Shown here: in pieces, positions 1 to 10,296 of the stretch
Layout: every line of letters begins with the position of its first letter
How positions within the stretch are numbered: position 1 is the stretch's first letter
NCBI GenBank assembly: GCA_945280365.1
Contig: CALYQD010000010.1
Coordinates: forward strand, 32,524 to 96,523
DNA: 64,000 nt
Reading direction: 5' to 3'
DNA from: an uncultured Apibacter sp.
GTDB lineage: Bacteria; Bacteroidota; Bacteroidia; Flavobacteriales; Weeksellaceae
Program-made: the position numbers and the translations under genes
Notes under the pieces: generated by a model
What the model saw: the letters and a program-made list of their open reading frames with translations, nothing else
Databases searched by the model: none
What the model was told of the DNA's origin: nothing

Positions 1-2
1 TT

Positions 3-647
3 TCTGCTCAAGCTGTTCAATCAAAGTTTAATGATGCCAAATATAAAAGAAAATGGGTAAAATCTTATAAAAAACAGGACTGGGATGAAATAGGTTCCGT
101 TAACTTAGGATTGATAATTGGATTAGGTTGTAAACAAAAATTTGAAAAAGTAAATTGTGATGAAGTTCCTTTAAATAATATAGATCAAGATTTATTGAGC
201 CAATTATCAGAAAAAGTAGATTCTTTAACTCAAGAAAATAAAAATTTACAAAAAAATTATGATGAAGCTAAAAAATATTCACCTAAAACAATTTATAAAA
301 AACAAACTATTGTAAAAAATAACCCATACCCTGTCCAATTTGATATTAATAGTAGTTCTATAAATTCAAAACAGGAAGCCATTATTTATAATATAGCTGA
401 GTTCTTAAAAGAGAATGAAAGTTATAATGTTGAAATTATCGGATTTGCAGATAAAAAAACAGGTTCTAAAAAATATAATGAAGTTTTATCTTTAAAAAGA
501 TCAAAAGCTATTGAAAATAAGCTAATTAATGAATACGGAATTTCCCCTGAAAGAATTTTTTCTTCCGGTAAAGGAGATTCTATACAACCTTATCCAAAAA
601 ATGATTGGAATCGTGTTGTTATTATTACAGTGATTGATTCAAATTAA
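3..647 (+). CDS. OmpA-family outer membrane protein, 3' part only
   Basis: The reading frame is open from the first bases of the window, so the start lies upstream; the TTG at 111 is internal. The visible part begins with residues like the last strands of a beta-barrel, then has a coiled, charged linker (about residues 60-85) and an OmpA-like C-terminal domain. That domain shows the usual periplasmic peptidoglycan-binding features: FDINSSSIN, an alpha-beta repeat with GFADKKTGSKKYNEVLSLKR, and IFSSGKGDS. By family knowledge it anchors the outer membrane to peptidoglycan. The domain assignment is firm. The barrel part is inferred, because most of it is outside the window. A hairpin terminator follows. 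Confidence 0.8.
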   Translation, partial: SAQAVQSKFNDAKYKRKWVKSYKKQDWDEIGSVNLGLIIGLGCKQKFEKVNCDEVPLNNIDQDLLSQLSEKVDSLTQENKNLQKNYDEAKKYSPKTIYKKQTIVKNNPYPVQFDINSSSINSKQEAIIYNIAEFLKENESYNVEIIGFADKKTGSKKYNEVLSLKRSKAIENKLINEYGISPERIFSSGKGDSIQPYPKNDWNRVVIITVIDSN

Positions 648-669
648 GTAATTTAATAGATTACTTTTT

Positions 670-708
670 ATAGCTAATCATTTTATAATGGTTAGCTATT
701 TTATTTAT
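670..708 (+). terminator. Terminator hairpin after the OmpA-family gene
   Basis: A 13-bp stem (670-682 with 687-699, one G-U pair) and a 4-base loop are followed by a T-rich tail. It lies 23 bases after the stop codon at 647. It may also slow reading from the minus-strand capsule genes. Confidence 0.65.
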
Positions 709-780
709 TTATAGTGTATTTATTTTATTTTTTATCTAATTACAACATCATTGATTAAAATTATTAGAATTTATAAAAAA

Positions 781-1890
781 TTACAGTAATTTCATCAAAA
801 TATTTAAATGTTTTTTAGCCGACTCCTCCCATGAAAATTCTTTATATTTAAAGTAACCTTTATTTATAAGATTATCTCGTAATTGTTTACTTGAATAAAT
901 ATTATTTATTTTTTTTGATATATCTTCTATTGAATTGGGATCAAAATATAATGCACTATCAACACAAATTTCCTTTATCGGAGGTATATTTGAAGCTAAA
1001 ACGGGACATTTATATTTCATGGCTTCTAAAAGTGGTAATCCAAATCCTTCATATTTTGAAGGAAAAACTAATGCTAAAGCTTGGGAATATAATTCTTTCA
1101 ATTTCAAATCTGAAACAAATCCTGTAAAATCAACTAAATTTTTTATTATTGGATTTTCATTTATTAAATTTCCTAATTGCATATTATTCCCATTTATAAA
1201 TCCTTCTCTTTTTCCAACGATTTTGAAATGAGGTTTTTTTATATTTTCTGGGAGATTTTCAATAAAGATAATATATGCTCTAAGGGCATTTTCCAAATTT
1301 TTATGAGGTTTAATATTTCCAACAAATAAAAAATATGGATATTGTTCGATTTCAAAAATATCATTTTTGGGGGTGGCTATTATTTTATCAAATTGATATT
1401 CTGAAACACCATTATATATAACTTCTATTTTATCTTTATATTTATTATTAGTATAGGCTAAAATTTCATTTTTAGAAAATTTTGAAACAGTCACAATTTT
1501 ATCGGATTTGGATAATGCTTCGTTTATTACGATTTTTGCATATATTTTTTGAAATATGGATAATTCTTTATAAAATGCTAAATGATATACATCATGTATA
1601 GTTGTAATTCTTTTTTCAGGCTTTATGGGAACTAAGGGAATGTTAAAATGTGGAGACCAAAATAATTTTGATTTTGGTATAATTTTTCTATAATTTATCT
1701 GCTCTTGTATGCTATAAATTGGCGCATCAAATTCTATAATTTTATTATTATATTGTTTAAGCTCATCTTTTTTTCCTAAAAGCACTACATCTTTTCCCAA
1801 TTCAGCTATAATAAAAGGTAATAATTCAGAAATATATCGACCTATTCCTGACATTGCAATCATTCTGCAATCTATAACTAGGGTTTTCAT
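781..1890 (-). CDS. Glycosyltransferase family 4, capsule cluster
   Basis: A 369-aa GT-B glycosyltransferase that should add a sugar from a nucleotide donor to the lipid-linked repeat unit on the inner face of the membrane. The N-terminal half has the acceptor fold with GIGRY near residue 17. The C-terminal half has the GT4 donor signature PSKYEGFGLPLLEAM with the E-x7-E pair, then a VLASNIPPIKE loop. It overlaps the upstream wzy-like gene by 4 bases (ATGA), which points to translational coupling. It is the last gene of the polysaccharide locus. Family assignment is strong; sugar and linkage cannot be read from sequence. Confidence 0.88.
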   Translation of the reverse strand: MKTLVIDCRMIAMSGIGRYISELLPFIIAELGKDVVLLGKKDELKQYNNKIIEFDAPIYSIQEQINYRKIIPKSKLFWSPHFNIPLVPIKPEKRITTIHDVYHLAFYKELSIFQKIYAKIVINEALSKSDKIVTVSKFSKNEILAYTNNKYKDKIEVIYNGVSEYQFDKIIATPKNDIFEIEQYPYFLFVGNIKPHKNLENALRAYIIFIENLPENIKKPHFKIVGKREGFINGNNMQLGNLINENPIIKNLVDFTGFVSDLKLKELYSQALALVFPSKYEGFGLPLLEAMKYKCPVLASNIPPIKEICVDSALYFDPNSIEDISKKINNIYSSKQLRDNLINKGYFKYKEFSWEESAKKHLNILMKLL

Positions 1891-3110
1891 TTTGATGCAT
1901 TTTCTTTAGTTCCTAAATAATAAAACAAACCTAATCCAAACCATATATAATGAAAATATAACTGAACACCTAAAACTTGAGCAAGAAAAAAAAGAATAAT
2001 TCCATATTTAACAATATTACAATTGTTAAATTTTATCCATAAATAAATGAATGGAAATATTAGCAATATTAATCCTAAAAAACCTGACTCAATTATAGTG
2101 TTAAATACTCCTCCCAATCCTGATAAGTCCCATTCTGAGACTGGTGGTAATCTTTGTAAATATTCTTCATTATTTCTTACTAAAGAATAATTCCCCATAC
2201 CTACTCCTATAATAGGATTATCTAATATTATTTTAGGAGCAATGTGAAGCGCTGCTATACGTCCCATCACCAATGAAGTATCATTTTCTCTATTTAAACC
2301 ATATATTTGATTATATATGTCGAAATATTCTATCCAATATTTCAATAATTTATCGGAAAAATTAAAATAAGAGTTTATAATAAATAAAATTATAGTACTG
2401 AATATAAATAAAATAACAATTTTACTTACATTTAATTTTTTCTCAATAACTAAATATATTATATAAAATATTGGTAAAAATATAATTGCAGCTTTAGATT
2501 GTGATAATATTATTTGTAAAAAAAATAAAATAGTATAAATATCGTTTTTTTTGAGAATTAAATATCTCATGATTAAATAGAAACTTATAAATAATCCAAA
2601 CGGACCTCCTTCAACATAACCACCTCTAAGCCTTTTCTTTTCACATACAAATGGAGTATCTATTCCCATATGACTTAACAAAAAAGCTAGTAGAAATATG
2701 ATTGAAAGTAAAATCATTGTTCTATCGATAAAAATAAAAATATTTTTATCTAAATCTTTTGATTCTTTATTGAACAGATTGAAAGTAAATAATGAAAAAA
2801 ATATACACCCTGTACATTGAATATAACGACAAAAACTCAAGATTACAGGTTTTTTTAGAAAGCTAATATTTTCTGGTATGCTAAATTTTACATATAATGA
2901 AGCAATTATAGAATTTAAAAGAAAAATTAAAAATATTATTAATAATTGTTTATAGAATTTTGGTGTTATAATTTTTTTTGACATAAATAAAAAACACGCC
3001 ATAAAAATAATAGATATAATATCTCCAAATTTTATATCGTATATTTTATAATCAGTAAATTGAATTGAAACAACTAAAGCAAGAGATAAAAAATATTGAT
3101 ATAATTTCAT
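1887..3110 (-). CDS. wzy: Wzy-like polysaccharide polymerase / O-antigen ligase family membrane protein
   Basis: A 407-aa protein with about ten hydrophobic segments and one large periplasmic loop (roughly residues 240-330). The loop contains GMGNYSLVRNNEEYL followed by a conserved glycine-rich stretch, the pattern of the Wzy_C/O-antigen ligase family. These proteins join lipid-linked repeat units in the periplasm. It overlaps the genes on both sides by 4 bases (ATGA). A second protein of the same general type is encoded at 7481-8611. One may be the polymerase and the other a ligase or second polymerase, and the sequence does not say which. Confidence 0.75.
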   Translation of the reverse strand: MKLYQYFLSLALVVSIQFTDYKIYDIKFGDIISIIFMACFLFMSKKIITPKFYKQLLIIFLIFLLNSIIASLYVKFSIPENISFLKKPVILSFCRYIQCTGCIFFSLFTFNLFNKESKDLDKNIFIFIDRTMILLSIIFLLAFLLSHMGIDTPFVCEKKRLRGGYVEGGPFGLFISFYLIMRYLILKKNDIYTILFFLQIILSQSKAAIIFLPIFYIIYLVIEKKLNVSKIVILFIFSTIILFIINSYFNFSDKLLKYWIEYFDIYNQIYGLNRENDTSLVMGRIAALHIAPKIILDNPIIGVGMGNYSLVRNNEEYLQRLPPVSEWDLSGLGGVFNTIIESGFLGLILLIFPFIYLWIKFNNCNIVKYGIILFFLAQVLGVQLYFHYIWFGLGLFYYLGTKENASK

Positions 3111-4294
3111 AAATTATTAATAATTATTTCATATTCGTTTAACATTCTATCGATGTTTAACAAATTTTCAACTTGTTTTCTTGATTGAGAAGCTAATTTT
3201 TTATAAAAATCAACATTATTATATATTTTTAAAATTGAATTTCCTAATGTATTTTCATCATTTGGATCTATTAAAATACCATTCACTTGATCACTAATAA
3301 TCTCTGCCATTCCTCCTGTGTTAGAGGCTATAACTGGTATATTATTAGCAGAAGCTTCATATGCTACCCCTGGAAAATTATCTTCACATATAGATGGTAT
3401 ACATATCAAATCGACTTTTTTATAAAAATCAGATGAATTAACATACCCTAAAAATTTAATTTTATTATTATTTGAAAGCTTAATTAAAAATTTTTCATAA
3501 TCTATTTCTCCTTTACCTGCTATTAATAGGGTTGCGTTAATATTTAATTTATTAAATTGACTAATCAACCATTCAATACCTTTAGATTTTGTTAATGATC
3601 CAATAAAACCTATTTTAAAAACTTCTTTTCCATCCCATATTTTTTCATTATTGTAATATTTAATATCTTGGGCATTATATATAACTTTTTTATTTACTGA
3701 ATTAAAATAATTATAATAATTCATTTTATTTATTACAAAATGACTAACTCCAACTAATATATCAACTTGTTGAGATTTCTTTTTATGTATATATCTTAAT
3801 AATTTACATTTAAGACATTGTTTTTCACATTTATGATCGTTTTGAAACATTGTACTGTTCGCGCATAAGAAATACATATCATGTAAAACCTGAACTATTT
3901 TTAAATCATTTTTTTTTATCACATCCCAAGCAGAGATAGAAAAACCGGCCAAATTATGACAAATTGTAAGATCTGGATTTTCTACATTTATAACTGTTTG
4001 AATATATTTTTTCATTTGTACATTATATATATCTCTTAAATGCCATAATAGTTTCATTATTTTATTATTTGATTTATCATCTCCATAATGCCAATAAAAA
4101 TTTTTAATTCCAGCTCTATATATCTTTATCCCATTTAAAGATTCAATTATTAAATTCTTATTTTTTCCTGTAGTTAATATGCATACTTCATATCCTCTAG
4201 CTTGCAATTCTTCAACTTGTTGTTGAAACATGATTTCTGCTCCTCCTCCTATATATGGGGAATATAAAGTATTTATAAAAAGAATCTTTTTCAT
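3107..4294 (-). CDS. Glycosyltransferase family 4, capsule cluster
   Basis: A 395-aa GT-B enzyme. The N-terminus has the glycine-rich GGGAEIMFQQQVEEL motif of GT4 enzymes. The donor half has GFIGSLTKSKGIEWLI and ANNIPVIASNTGGMAE, with the catalytic glutamate region at PSICEDNFPGVAYEA. A Cys-rich stretch CEKQCLKCKLL near residue 160 suggests a small metal-binding or structural knuckle seen in some members. It overlaps the next gene by 4 bases. A 387-base gap separates it from the phosphoglycosyltransferase gene upstream. Acceptor and sugar are unknown. Confidence 0.88.
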   Translation of the reverse strand: MKKILFINTLYSPYIGGGAEIMFQQQVEELQARGYEVCILTTGKNKNLIIESLNGIKIYRAGIKNFYWHYGDDKSNNKIMKLLWHLRDIYNVQMKKYIQTVINVENPDLTICHNLAGFSISAWDVIKKNDLKIVQVLHDMYFLCANSTMFQNDHKCEKQCLKCKLLRYIHKKKSQQVDILVGVSHFVINKMNYYNYFNSVNKKVIYNAQDIKYYNNEKIWDGKEVFKIGFIGSLTKSKGIEWLISQFNKLNINATLLIAGKGEIDYEKFLIKLSNNNKIKFLGYVNSSDFYKKVDLICIPSICEDNFPGVAYEASANNIPVIASNTGGMAEIISDQVNGILIDPNDENTLGNSILKIYNNVDFYKKLASQSRKQVENLLNIDRMLNEYEIIINNL

Positions 4295-4681
4295 TATATT
4301 ATAATAATATATTCATTTAACAAGTTTATACTTATTTTTTACATACAAATCTGGTATTAAAAATTATTCAGACTATTATTTTATTTAGACACATAAAGCC
4401 ATAATTTTTATTTATATATTAGAAGATCTTTTAGATTTACATTAGTAAGTATAACTTTATTTAAGGCGATAGTTAAATTTTATACCAATTATATAATTAC
4501 ATTCATCTAAAACTAATCAATTATATATTTAAAATATGAAAAAAATTTAAATATCTATATTTTATTATATAAGTAAGTGCTTATTCAAATATATATGAAT
4601 ATAAAAATCACAATATTAATTATTTTTTTTTTAATAATTATTATTTTATTTCATTATTATAAAAAATATCATATTTTAAAT
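4295..4681. other. AT-only intergenic gap within the capsule cluster
   Basis: This 387-base gap lies between two same-strand capsule genes and is almost entirely A and T. No ORF, hairpin or protein remnant was convincing on either strand. It may hold an internal promoter for the last three genes. Confidence 0.4.
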
Positions 4682-6034
4682 TTATTTTCCTTTTCCTTGA
4701 ATTATAACAACCATTGTTAGATATATGATTTTAATATCAAATAAGAAATTATAATTTTGAAGATATAATAAATCATATTTTAAACGTTGAGCCATTTCTT
4801 CTACTGTTTCTGCATAACCGAAATATACTTGACCTATTGATGTTATACCTGGTTTTACTTTATGTAATTTTTTATAATTTGGATTTATTTGCGAAATTTT
4901 ATCTATAAAGTATTTTCTTTCCGGGCGTGGACCAACAATAGACATATCACCTTTGAGTACATTTATAAATTGTGGAAATTCATCTATTCTATATTTTCGC
5001 ATTATTTTACCTATAGATGTTATTCTAGGATCGGATTCAGATGATAATTTAGGTCCCTCATATTCTGCATCTATATACATGGATCTAAATTTCATTATTT
5101 TAAATGGCTTACTATTTAATCCTATTCTCTCTTGTTTATATATAACCGGTCCTTTAGAGGTAAGCTTAATTATGAGCGATAATATGGGTACCAGCCAACT
5201 TAGCACAAATATTATAATAAACAATGATAATGTTATATCAAATAACCTTTTAGAAATCCTATTAAGAAAATTCGATTTTTTTTTGTAATAATAGATTGGA
5301 GATGTTCCATAATAGCATAAATAAGAATTTTTATAAAATTCATAGGAAAAATCAGGTATTATATAAATTAAATATTTACTATCAGAAAATTTAAATAATA
5401 TATTTTCAACTTCTTTACTTAATTCTCCATTTAATGACAAAAATATATTTTGTATATTATTATCTTCGATAAAATTATTTATTTTTTCATATTCAAATTT
5501 ATATTGATTTTTTTGAATAGGATGTTTAATGAATTTTCCAAAATTTTCAATCTTTCTTTCCGTAGATAAATGCTTAATCACAATATCGGTATTGCTATTG
5601 GAATCAATAAATATTGCTCTTGATAATTTTTGTTTTTGGTAATGATCTGCAACCATATGAGTAATTGCTATTAATATCAAAATTGAAATATTAAAATATA
5701 TCGCTATATTATTATCAAATAAATAACTGCTTTTTAATCCCGAAATAGCAAAAACTATAATAGCAAAAATAAATATTTGTGCAATAATCTTTTTAATTAA
5801 TTCTAAAAAATCACTATTAGTTATCTTATATAAGCCTGTTTTTTCTGAAATAAAATACCAGCTTGCTATAAAAAGAAATAGTGCTTTGTAATGATTTTCC
5901 AATAATAATATTATATTATCTTCATCGTCATGGATTTCATATTGTAATTTTAAAAATTTAAAGAATAAATAAATTATAATTAAAATATCAATTATAAATT
6001 GAATCACTGGTATAAACACTTTATATGGATTCAT
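4682..6034 (-). CDS. Undecaprenyl-phosphate sugar-1-phosphate transferase (WcaJ-type), initiates the repeat unit
   Basis: A 450-aa polyisoprenyl-phosphate hexose-1-phosphate transferase. It has N-terminal membrane segments within about the first 130 residues, a central nucleotide-binding-like region and a C-terminal bacterial sugar transferase domain from about residue 265. That domain starts KRLFDI and carries the hallmark KFRSMYIDAE, YRIDEFPQFINVLKGDMS and VGPRPE motifs. By family knowledge it transfers a sugar phosphate from a UDP-sugar to undecaprenyl phosphate, the first committed step. It starts 20 bases after the stop of the GT4 gene at 6055. Confidence 0.92.
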   Translation of the reverse strand: MNPYKVFIPVIQFIIDILIIIYLFFKFLKLQYEIHDDEDNIILLLENHYKALFLFIASWYFISEKTGLYKITNSDFLELIKKIIAQIFIFAIIVFAISGLKSSYLFDNNIAIYFNISILILIAITHMVADHYQKQKLSRAIFIDSNSNTDIVIKHLSTERKIENFGKFIKHPIQKNQYKFEYEKINNFIEDNNIQNIFLSLNGELSKEVENILFKFSDSKYLIYIIPDFSYEFYKNSYLCYYGTSPIYYYKKKSNFLNRISKRLFDITLSLFIIIFVLSWLVPILSLIIKLTSKGPVIYKQERIGLNSKPFKIMKFRSMYIDAEYEGPKLSSESDPRITSIGKIMRKYRIDEFPQFINVLKGDMSIVGPRPERKYFIDKISQINPNYKKLHKVKPGITSIGQVYFGYAETVEEMAQRLKYDLLYLQNYNFLFDIKIIYLTMVVIIQGKGK

Positions 6035-6054
6035 TTTAAAATAGATTCATGTTA

Positions 6055-7188
6055 TTATATTAATTCTCTTATTGATTTTATAGTTAAAAATTTGTCATAT
6101 TTTTCTGTTACGAATTTTTTCATTTCATTTTTAAATTTTTGTTTAGAAAATTTTAATGCGTGATCTCTTATTTTTTGAGAATCAAATTTAATTTCGGAGA
6201 ATCTTTCAACAGCATCTTTTAAGCTTTTACTATTATGATCTTTAAAGAATATGCCTGTAACTTCAGGTATAATTGTCTCAAGTGTTCCTCCTTTGGCCAA
6301 AGCTATTACTGGAGTTCCACAAGATTGTGCTTCAACTGGCAACATACCAAAATCTTCATCTGCAGCAAATACAAAACATTTAGCTCTTTGTAAATAAAAT
6401 TTTAATTCTTCACGAGAAACAAAACCTTTCAATTCAATATTATCTTTTGCTAATTTTTCATTTTTATTAAAATCAGGGCCATCTCCTATTACTATTAATT
6501 TCTTATCAGGCATATTATTGAATGTTTCTATGATTAAGTCCATTTTTTTATAAGGAACCATCCTTGAAGCCGCTAAATAAAATTCATCTTTTTTATCATA
6601 ATAGCTAAAAAATTCCGTATCAATAGGCGGATATATTACTTTAGCTTCTCTATTATAAATTTTTTTTATTCTTTTAGCTATATTATTTGAATTGGCTATA
6701 AAATAGTCTACTCTATTAGAAGAAATCACATCCCATAGTCTAAATCTGTGAAGTATATACTTGGCGTACAAACCAAACAAGCCACGATTTAAACCTGTTT
6801 CTAATAAATATTGTTGATATAAATCCCAAGCATATCTTGCAGGGGAATGGCAATAACATATATGTAATTGATTGGTTGTAGTAAGAACTCCTTTTGCTAC
6901 TGATGATGAAGAACTAATAATTAAATCATATTTGCTCACATCTAGTTGCTCAATAGCTTGTGGATAAAATTGTAAAAATTTTCTATGATTTCTTTTAGCA
7001 GTGGGTAATTTTTGTATAAAACTTGTGGTTACATTTTTACCGTTCAGTATTTCTTTTCTTTTTATATCATTAAAAGTATCTATTAAAGAAAAATGATCAA
7101 AATCATCCCAAATCTCATTAAGAGTTTTTACTACCATTTCTCCCCCTCCAATAGTACAATACCAATCGTGAACTAATGCTTTATTCAT
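6055..7188 (-). CDS. Glycosyltransferase family 4 (mannosyltransferase-like)
   Basis: A 377-aa GT4 enzyme. The start ALVHDWYCTIGGGEMV matches the HDW-GG-E pattern of mannosyl/rhamnosyl GT4 enzymes such as WbaZ. The central HSPARYAWDLY motif is also typical. The donor region contains VIGDGPDFN, GFVSREELKFYLQRAKCFVF and the E-x7-E-like EDFGMLPVEAQSCGTPVIA. It sits just upstream of the initiating sugar transferase and probably adds the second sugar, which is an inference from order alone. Confidence 0.88.
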   Translation of the reverse strand: MNKALVHDWYCTIGGGEMVVKTLNEIWDDFDHFSLIDTFNDIKRKEILNGKNVTTSFIQKLPTAKRNHRKFLQFYPQAIEQLDVSKYDLIISSSSSVAKGVLTTTNQLHICYCHSPARYAWDLYQQYLLETGLNRGLFGLYAKYILHRFRLWDVISSNRVDYFIANSNNIAKRIKKIYNREAKVIYPPIDTEFFSYYDKKDEFYLAASRMVPYKKMDLIIETFNNMPDKKLIVIGDGPDFNKNEKLAKDNIELKGFVSREELKFYLQRAKCFVFAADEDFGMLPVEAQSCGTPVIALAKGGTLETIIPEVTGIFFKDHNSKSLKDAVERFSEIKFDSQKIRDHALKFSKQKFKNEMKKFVTEKYDKFLTIKSIRELI

Positions 7189-7480
7189 ATTAAGACAATG
7201 AGTGACTAGTTGTTAGAAGCTGCAATATATGAAAAAATTTATAAATTTATATTAAAATTTTATAAAGTTAAAGATAGAAGTAATTTTTATTGAATAAAAT
7301 CACTAAGTATTTATTTCGATAATTTATGAAATTTTAAATGTAAAAATTTTTTAATTTTTAAATTAATTTATTTATTACTTTATGTTTTAGTCATATTATA
7401 CTTTAAAATATATATTAAAAAAATAAAATATTATTTTAATAAAAGTTCATTAATTAAAAAAGCTATATTTTATTTAAACA

Positions 7481-8611
7481 TTATAATTTTTTCTTAAACA
7501 TATATGAAGAAACGAACCAATAGAAACACATTACTGGTATCAATAATATAGCTCCATCGGACATACAAAGAAAAATATAAGTTAATAAACCTAAGTATAA
7601 TTTATTGCGAGTTTTCGTGAAGTTAAAAATTATTATCGGAGCAAATAAATATAATAAAAACAATATAAAACCAACAAGCCCAAATGTTTGAATTATGGAT
7701 AAATAAACTATTTCAGAAATGCCTCTAAACGCTCCACTTCCAAATAGTGATATATTATTTAATATATCAAACAAATATAATCTCCCCCCTAAATCTTTAT
7801 CCATTATAAAATTAACATCTTTATTCATAAAGCTTAATAAATAAGGAAAACCTGAAATTAAGGCTAATCCAGAGATAATTGTTAAAAATATATTTTTGCG
7901 CTTTAAAAAGCTGTTTATAAAAAAGAATATATATTCTATAAAAACTCCAATCCAAATTGTCCTAGATAAGGTTAAAAATAATGTTAATAAGAATAAAACC
8001 TTAAAAATATTTTTTTTTTCATGCATTAAGTATAGAGGAGTTATTATGTGCATACATATCCCATAAATATTACCATTATTGTATGTTGAATAGAGCTTTG
8101 TTATACCTTGCCTATTATTATTCTTTTGCTCCATATCATCATCAATATTTACGGTTAAATAAGGAATTTCAAAAGTCTGATTAAAATATTTCTTATATAA
8201 AAATAAAAATAGACCAAATACAATTACAATCCTAATTCCCCATAATAAAATAAAAGGAAAAATATCATTAAAAATTTTACTATCTAATATTTTACTATAT
8301 AATATTAAAAAAATGAAAGGTAAAAATAAGATACTTAAGCAAAAAGATAAAGTAAAACCAAGATTATCACTATTAAATCTTAATATTAATAATATAGAAG
8401 AATAAATAATAAATGGTAAGGTTAAAATGAATACTCTAAATCTATTTCTATTTATATATTTTAATCCTTTCAATAGACATAGTGGTATTGAAAATAGTAA
8501 TAGTAAATATCCCCAGGTTATAGGAATATCTCCAATTTTAAATCCTCCTTTGGGAAATATTATTAAAAAAATTAAAATTAATTTAATATATATTCTTTTT
8601 AAATTTAGCAT
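7481..8611 (-). CDS. O-antigen ligase/polymerase-like membrane protein (second Wzy-like)
   Basis: A 376-aa very hydrophobic protein with about ten predicted membrane spans. A periplasmic loop contains TVNIDDDMEQKNNNRQG and then LYSTYNNGNIYG, and LFLTLSRTIWIGVF resembles the conserved TLSRT motif of O-antigen ligase family proteins. It is flanked by long AT-only gaps on both sides, unlike the tightly packed lower part of the cluster. It could be the repeat-unit polymerase, with the protein at 1887-3110 serving another role. Confidence 0.7.
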   Translation of the reverse strand: MLNLKRIYIKLILIFLIIFPKGGFKIGDIPITWGYLLLLFSIPLCLLKGLKYINRNRFRVFILTLPFIIYSSILLILRFNSDNLGFTLSFCLSILFLPFIFLILYSKILDSKIFNDIFPFILLWGIRIVIVFGLFLFLYKKYFNQTFEIPYLTVNIDDDMEQKNNNRQGITKLYSTYNNGNIYGICMHIITPLYLMHEKKNIFKVLFLLTLFLTLSRTIWIGVFIEYIFFFINSFLKRKNIFLTIISGLALISGFPYLLSFMNKDVNFIMDKDLGGRLYLFDILNNISLFGSGAFRGISEIVYLSIIQTFGLVGFILFLLYLFAPIIIFNFTKTRNKLYLGLLTYIFLCMSDGAILLIPVMCFYWFVSSYMFKKKL

Positions 8612-9345
8612 AATTATTAAAAATTTATAAACAGAAAATTATTAAATAAATAAATTTTGATTATTTTTTTAATTTATACTTATATATATTTAAATTAATT
8701 CTAAGTTTAGAAAAAAATAAAATATTAATTGATTATATAATAAAGTTTAAAATATTAATAAAATTATCTAAAAATAACAGACATAACTCTTTTAAAATTT
8801 TCATGTAGTCAATTTATTAATATATAAAAAATCAAAATGTTGCATTAGCAAGAATAAAGTATAAATCAAAATACTATATATTACAAAATTGAGTAATTAT
8901 AGTTCCTTAATTATAATTTAAGTTTAAAAATTATATTATTTTTAGTTATAATAAAAAATGATTTTATTACTTATTACCTCATATATCGATTTTAGCGCAA
9001 AATATATTAACTAAAAATGTAAAAATTAAAAATATTTTTATAGATTTCTTATACCCCATTGTTTATTATGATTTTAATTTATAAATATTTTCAAATATTA
9101 GCTAAAAATTGCATTTAAAATTGGTTATAAGATTGATTCTATTAAATAGATAACCATAAAATGATATTCATTAATATTTCAATTAATACACAATTTAAAT
9201 TATTTTTTATAGTATGTAAAATTATTATAAGAATTAGATAATAACATAAATTTTTATTTGTCTCTTTTAACTGTTTTAATCACTATTAAGTACTAACAGT
9301 TCAAAAATAGTAATTTTCTTAAACAATTTTATTTTATTTTTAAAA
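8612..9345. other. 734-base AT-rich gap inside the capsule cluster
   Basis: Stop codons are frequent in all frames, and I found no protein remnant, RNA gene or clear hairpin. The length between two genes of one transcription unit is unusual. It could be a decayed gene past recognition or an internal promoter region. Confidence 0.4.
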
Positions 9346-10215
9346 TTAAAATAATTTATCGATAATGGCTTTTACTGAAGCATAAAAAATTTTATTATTA
9401 TTTTTTCTAGCTATTTTAATAAAATTAATTGTTTTTTTTAAACCATAACGTGAAGAGGCAACTATATCCGATCCTAGTGACAGTTTATACTGTTCTTTGT
9501 TAAGTTTTGAAAGGAAATTATTAATTTTTATTTTTGATAAAAACCTTGCATCAAATAAATCTTCATCTACAATAAATGTTAAACTTCTTTTATTATAAGT
9601 TACACAATAAATTTCACTTATATCAACATTTATTTTCTTCGCTAGCATTCCTGCATTTATAACAAATAATGCATCATTACCTACTCTAACTTCTTCAAAT
9701 TTTATATTATTTCTCTGAATAAAATTTAAATTGAACATTTTACTCCATGGCTCCCAATTTCTATAAATTAAAATGTCTTTATTTTTTTTTGTTTCATTTA
9801 AATATTCAGAAAGAGTGTCAACTAATTTTTTATTTCTATGTGATTTTTTTCCGGTATCAATATTTATACTATTTGCTGAAAAATAAATAATATCATTATC
9901 TGAATCAATATAATTATCTAATACATTTAAAAATCCTAAATTGAAAAAGTCATCTGCATCTGCAAATAGTAACCACTTGCCTTTAGCATAAGATAATCCT
10001 ACATTTCTTGCATATCCAGCGCCTTTATTTTCCCTGGTAAAATATATTTCAATGTTTTTTTTATTTATGCCAGGAAAATCATCTACTATAATATTATCAC
10101 TATTATCATCAACAACTATAATCTGAATATCTTCTCTTTCAGGTATTGAATCTAAACATCTTTGAAGATATTTAAAAGCATTTTTATGAGGAATTATTAT
10201 TGTATAATTTATCAT
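9346..10215 (-). CDS. Glycosyltransferase family 2
   Basis: A 289-aa GT-A fold inverting enzyme. The N-terminus has TIIIPHKNAFKYLQRCLDSI and IIVVDDNSDN, the nucleotide-binding start of GT2. It is followed by GAGYARNVGLSYAKGKW and the metal-binding DXD variant LLFADADDFF near residue 93. It acts on the cytoplasmic face in repeat-unit assembly. There is an 81-base gap to the GT14 gene upstream. The family is certain; the substrate is not. Confidence 0.9.
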   Translation of the reverse strand: MINYTIIIPHKNAFKYLQRCLDSIPEREDIQIIVVDDNSDNIIVDDFPGINKKNIEIYFTRENKGAGYARNVGLSYAKGKWLLFADADDFFNLGFLNVLDNYIDSDNDIIYFSANSINIDTGKKSHRNKKLVDTLSEYLNETKKNKDILIYRNWEPWSKMFNLNFIQRNNIKFEEVRVGNDALFVINAGMLAKKINVDISEIYCVTYNKRSLTFIVDEDLFDARFLSKIKINNFLSKLNKEQYKLSLGSDIVASSRYGLKKTINFIKIARKNNNKIFYASVKAIIDKLF

Positions 10216-10296
10216 AATATTATTTTATTTTTTACATGTTATATTTCCATTAATATATTTTTATAATATTATTTACAAAATAAAATGTTTTAAATA

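Noticed and set aside
935..1231. Plus-strand frames over the capsule genes
   Set aside because: They mirror strongly supported minus-strand glycosyltransferase genes and show no protein features.
4595..4720. 41-codon hydrophobic frame in the capsule gap
   Set aside because: Low-complexity Ile/Phe/Tyr chance translation of AT-rich DNA that runs into the 3' end of the sugar transferase gene.
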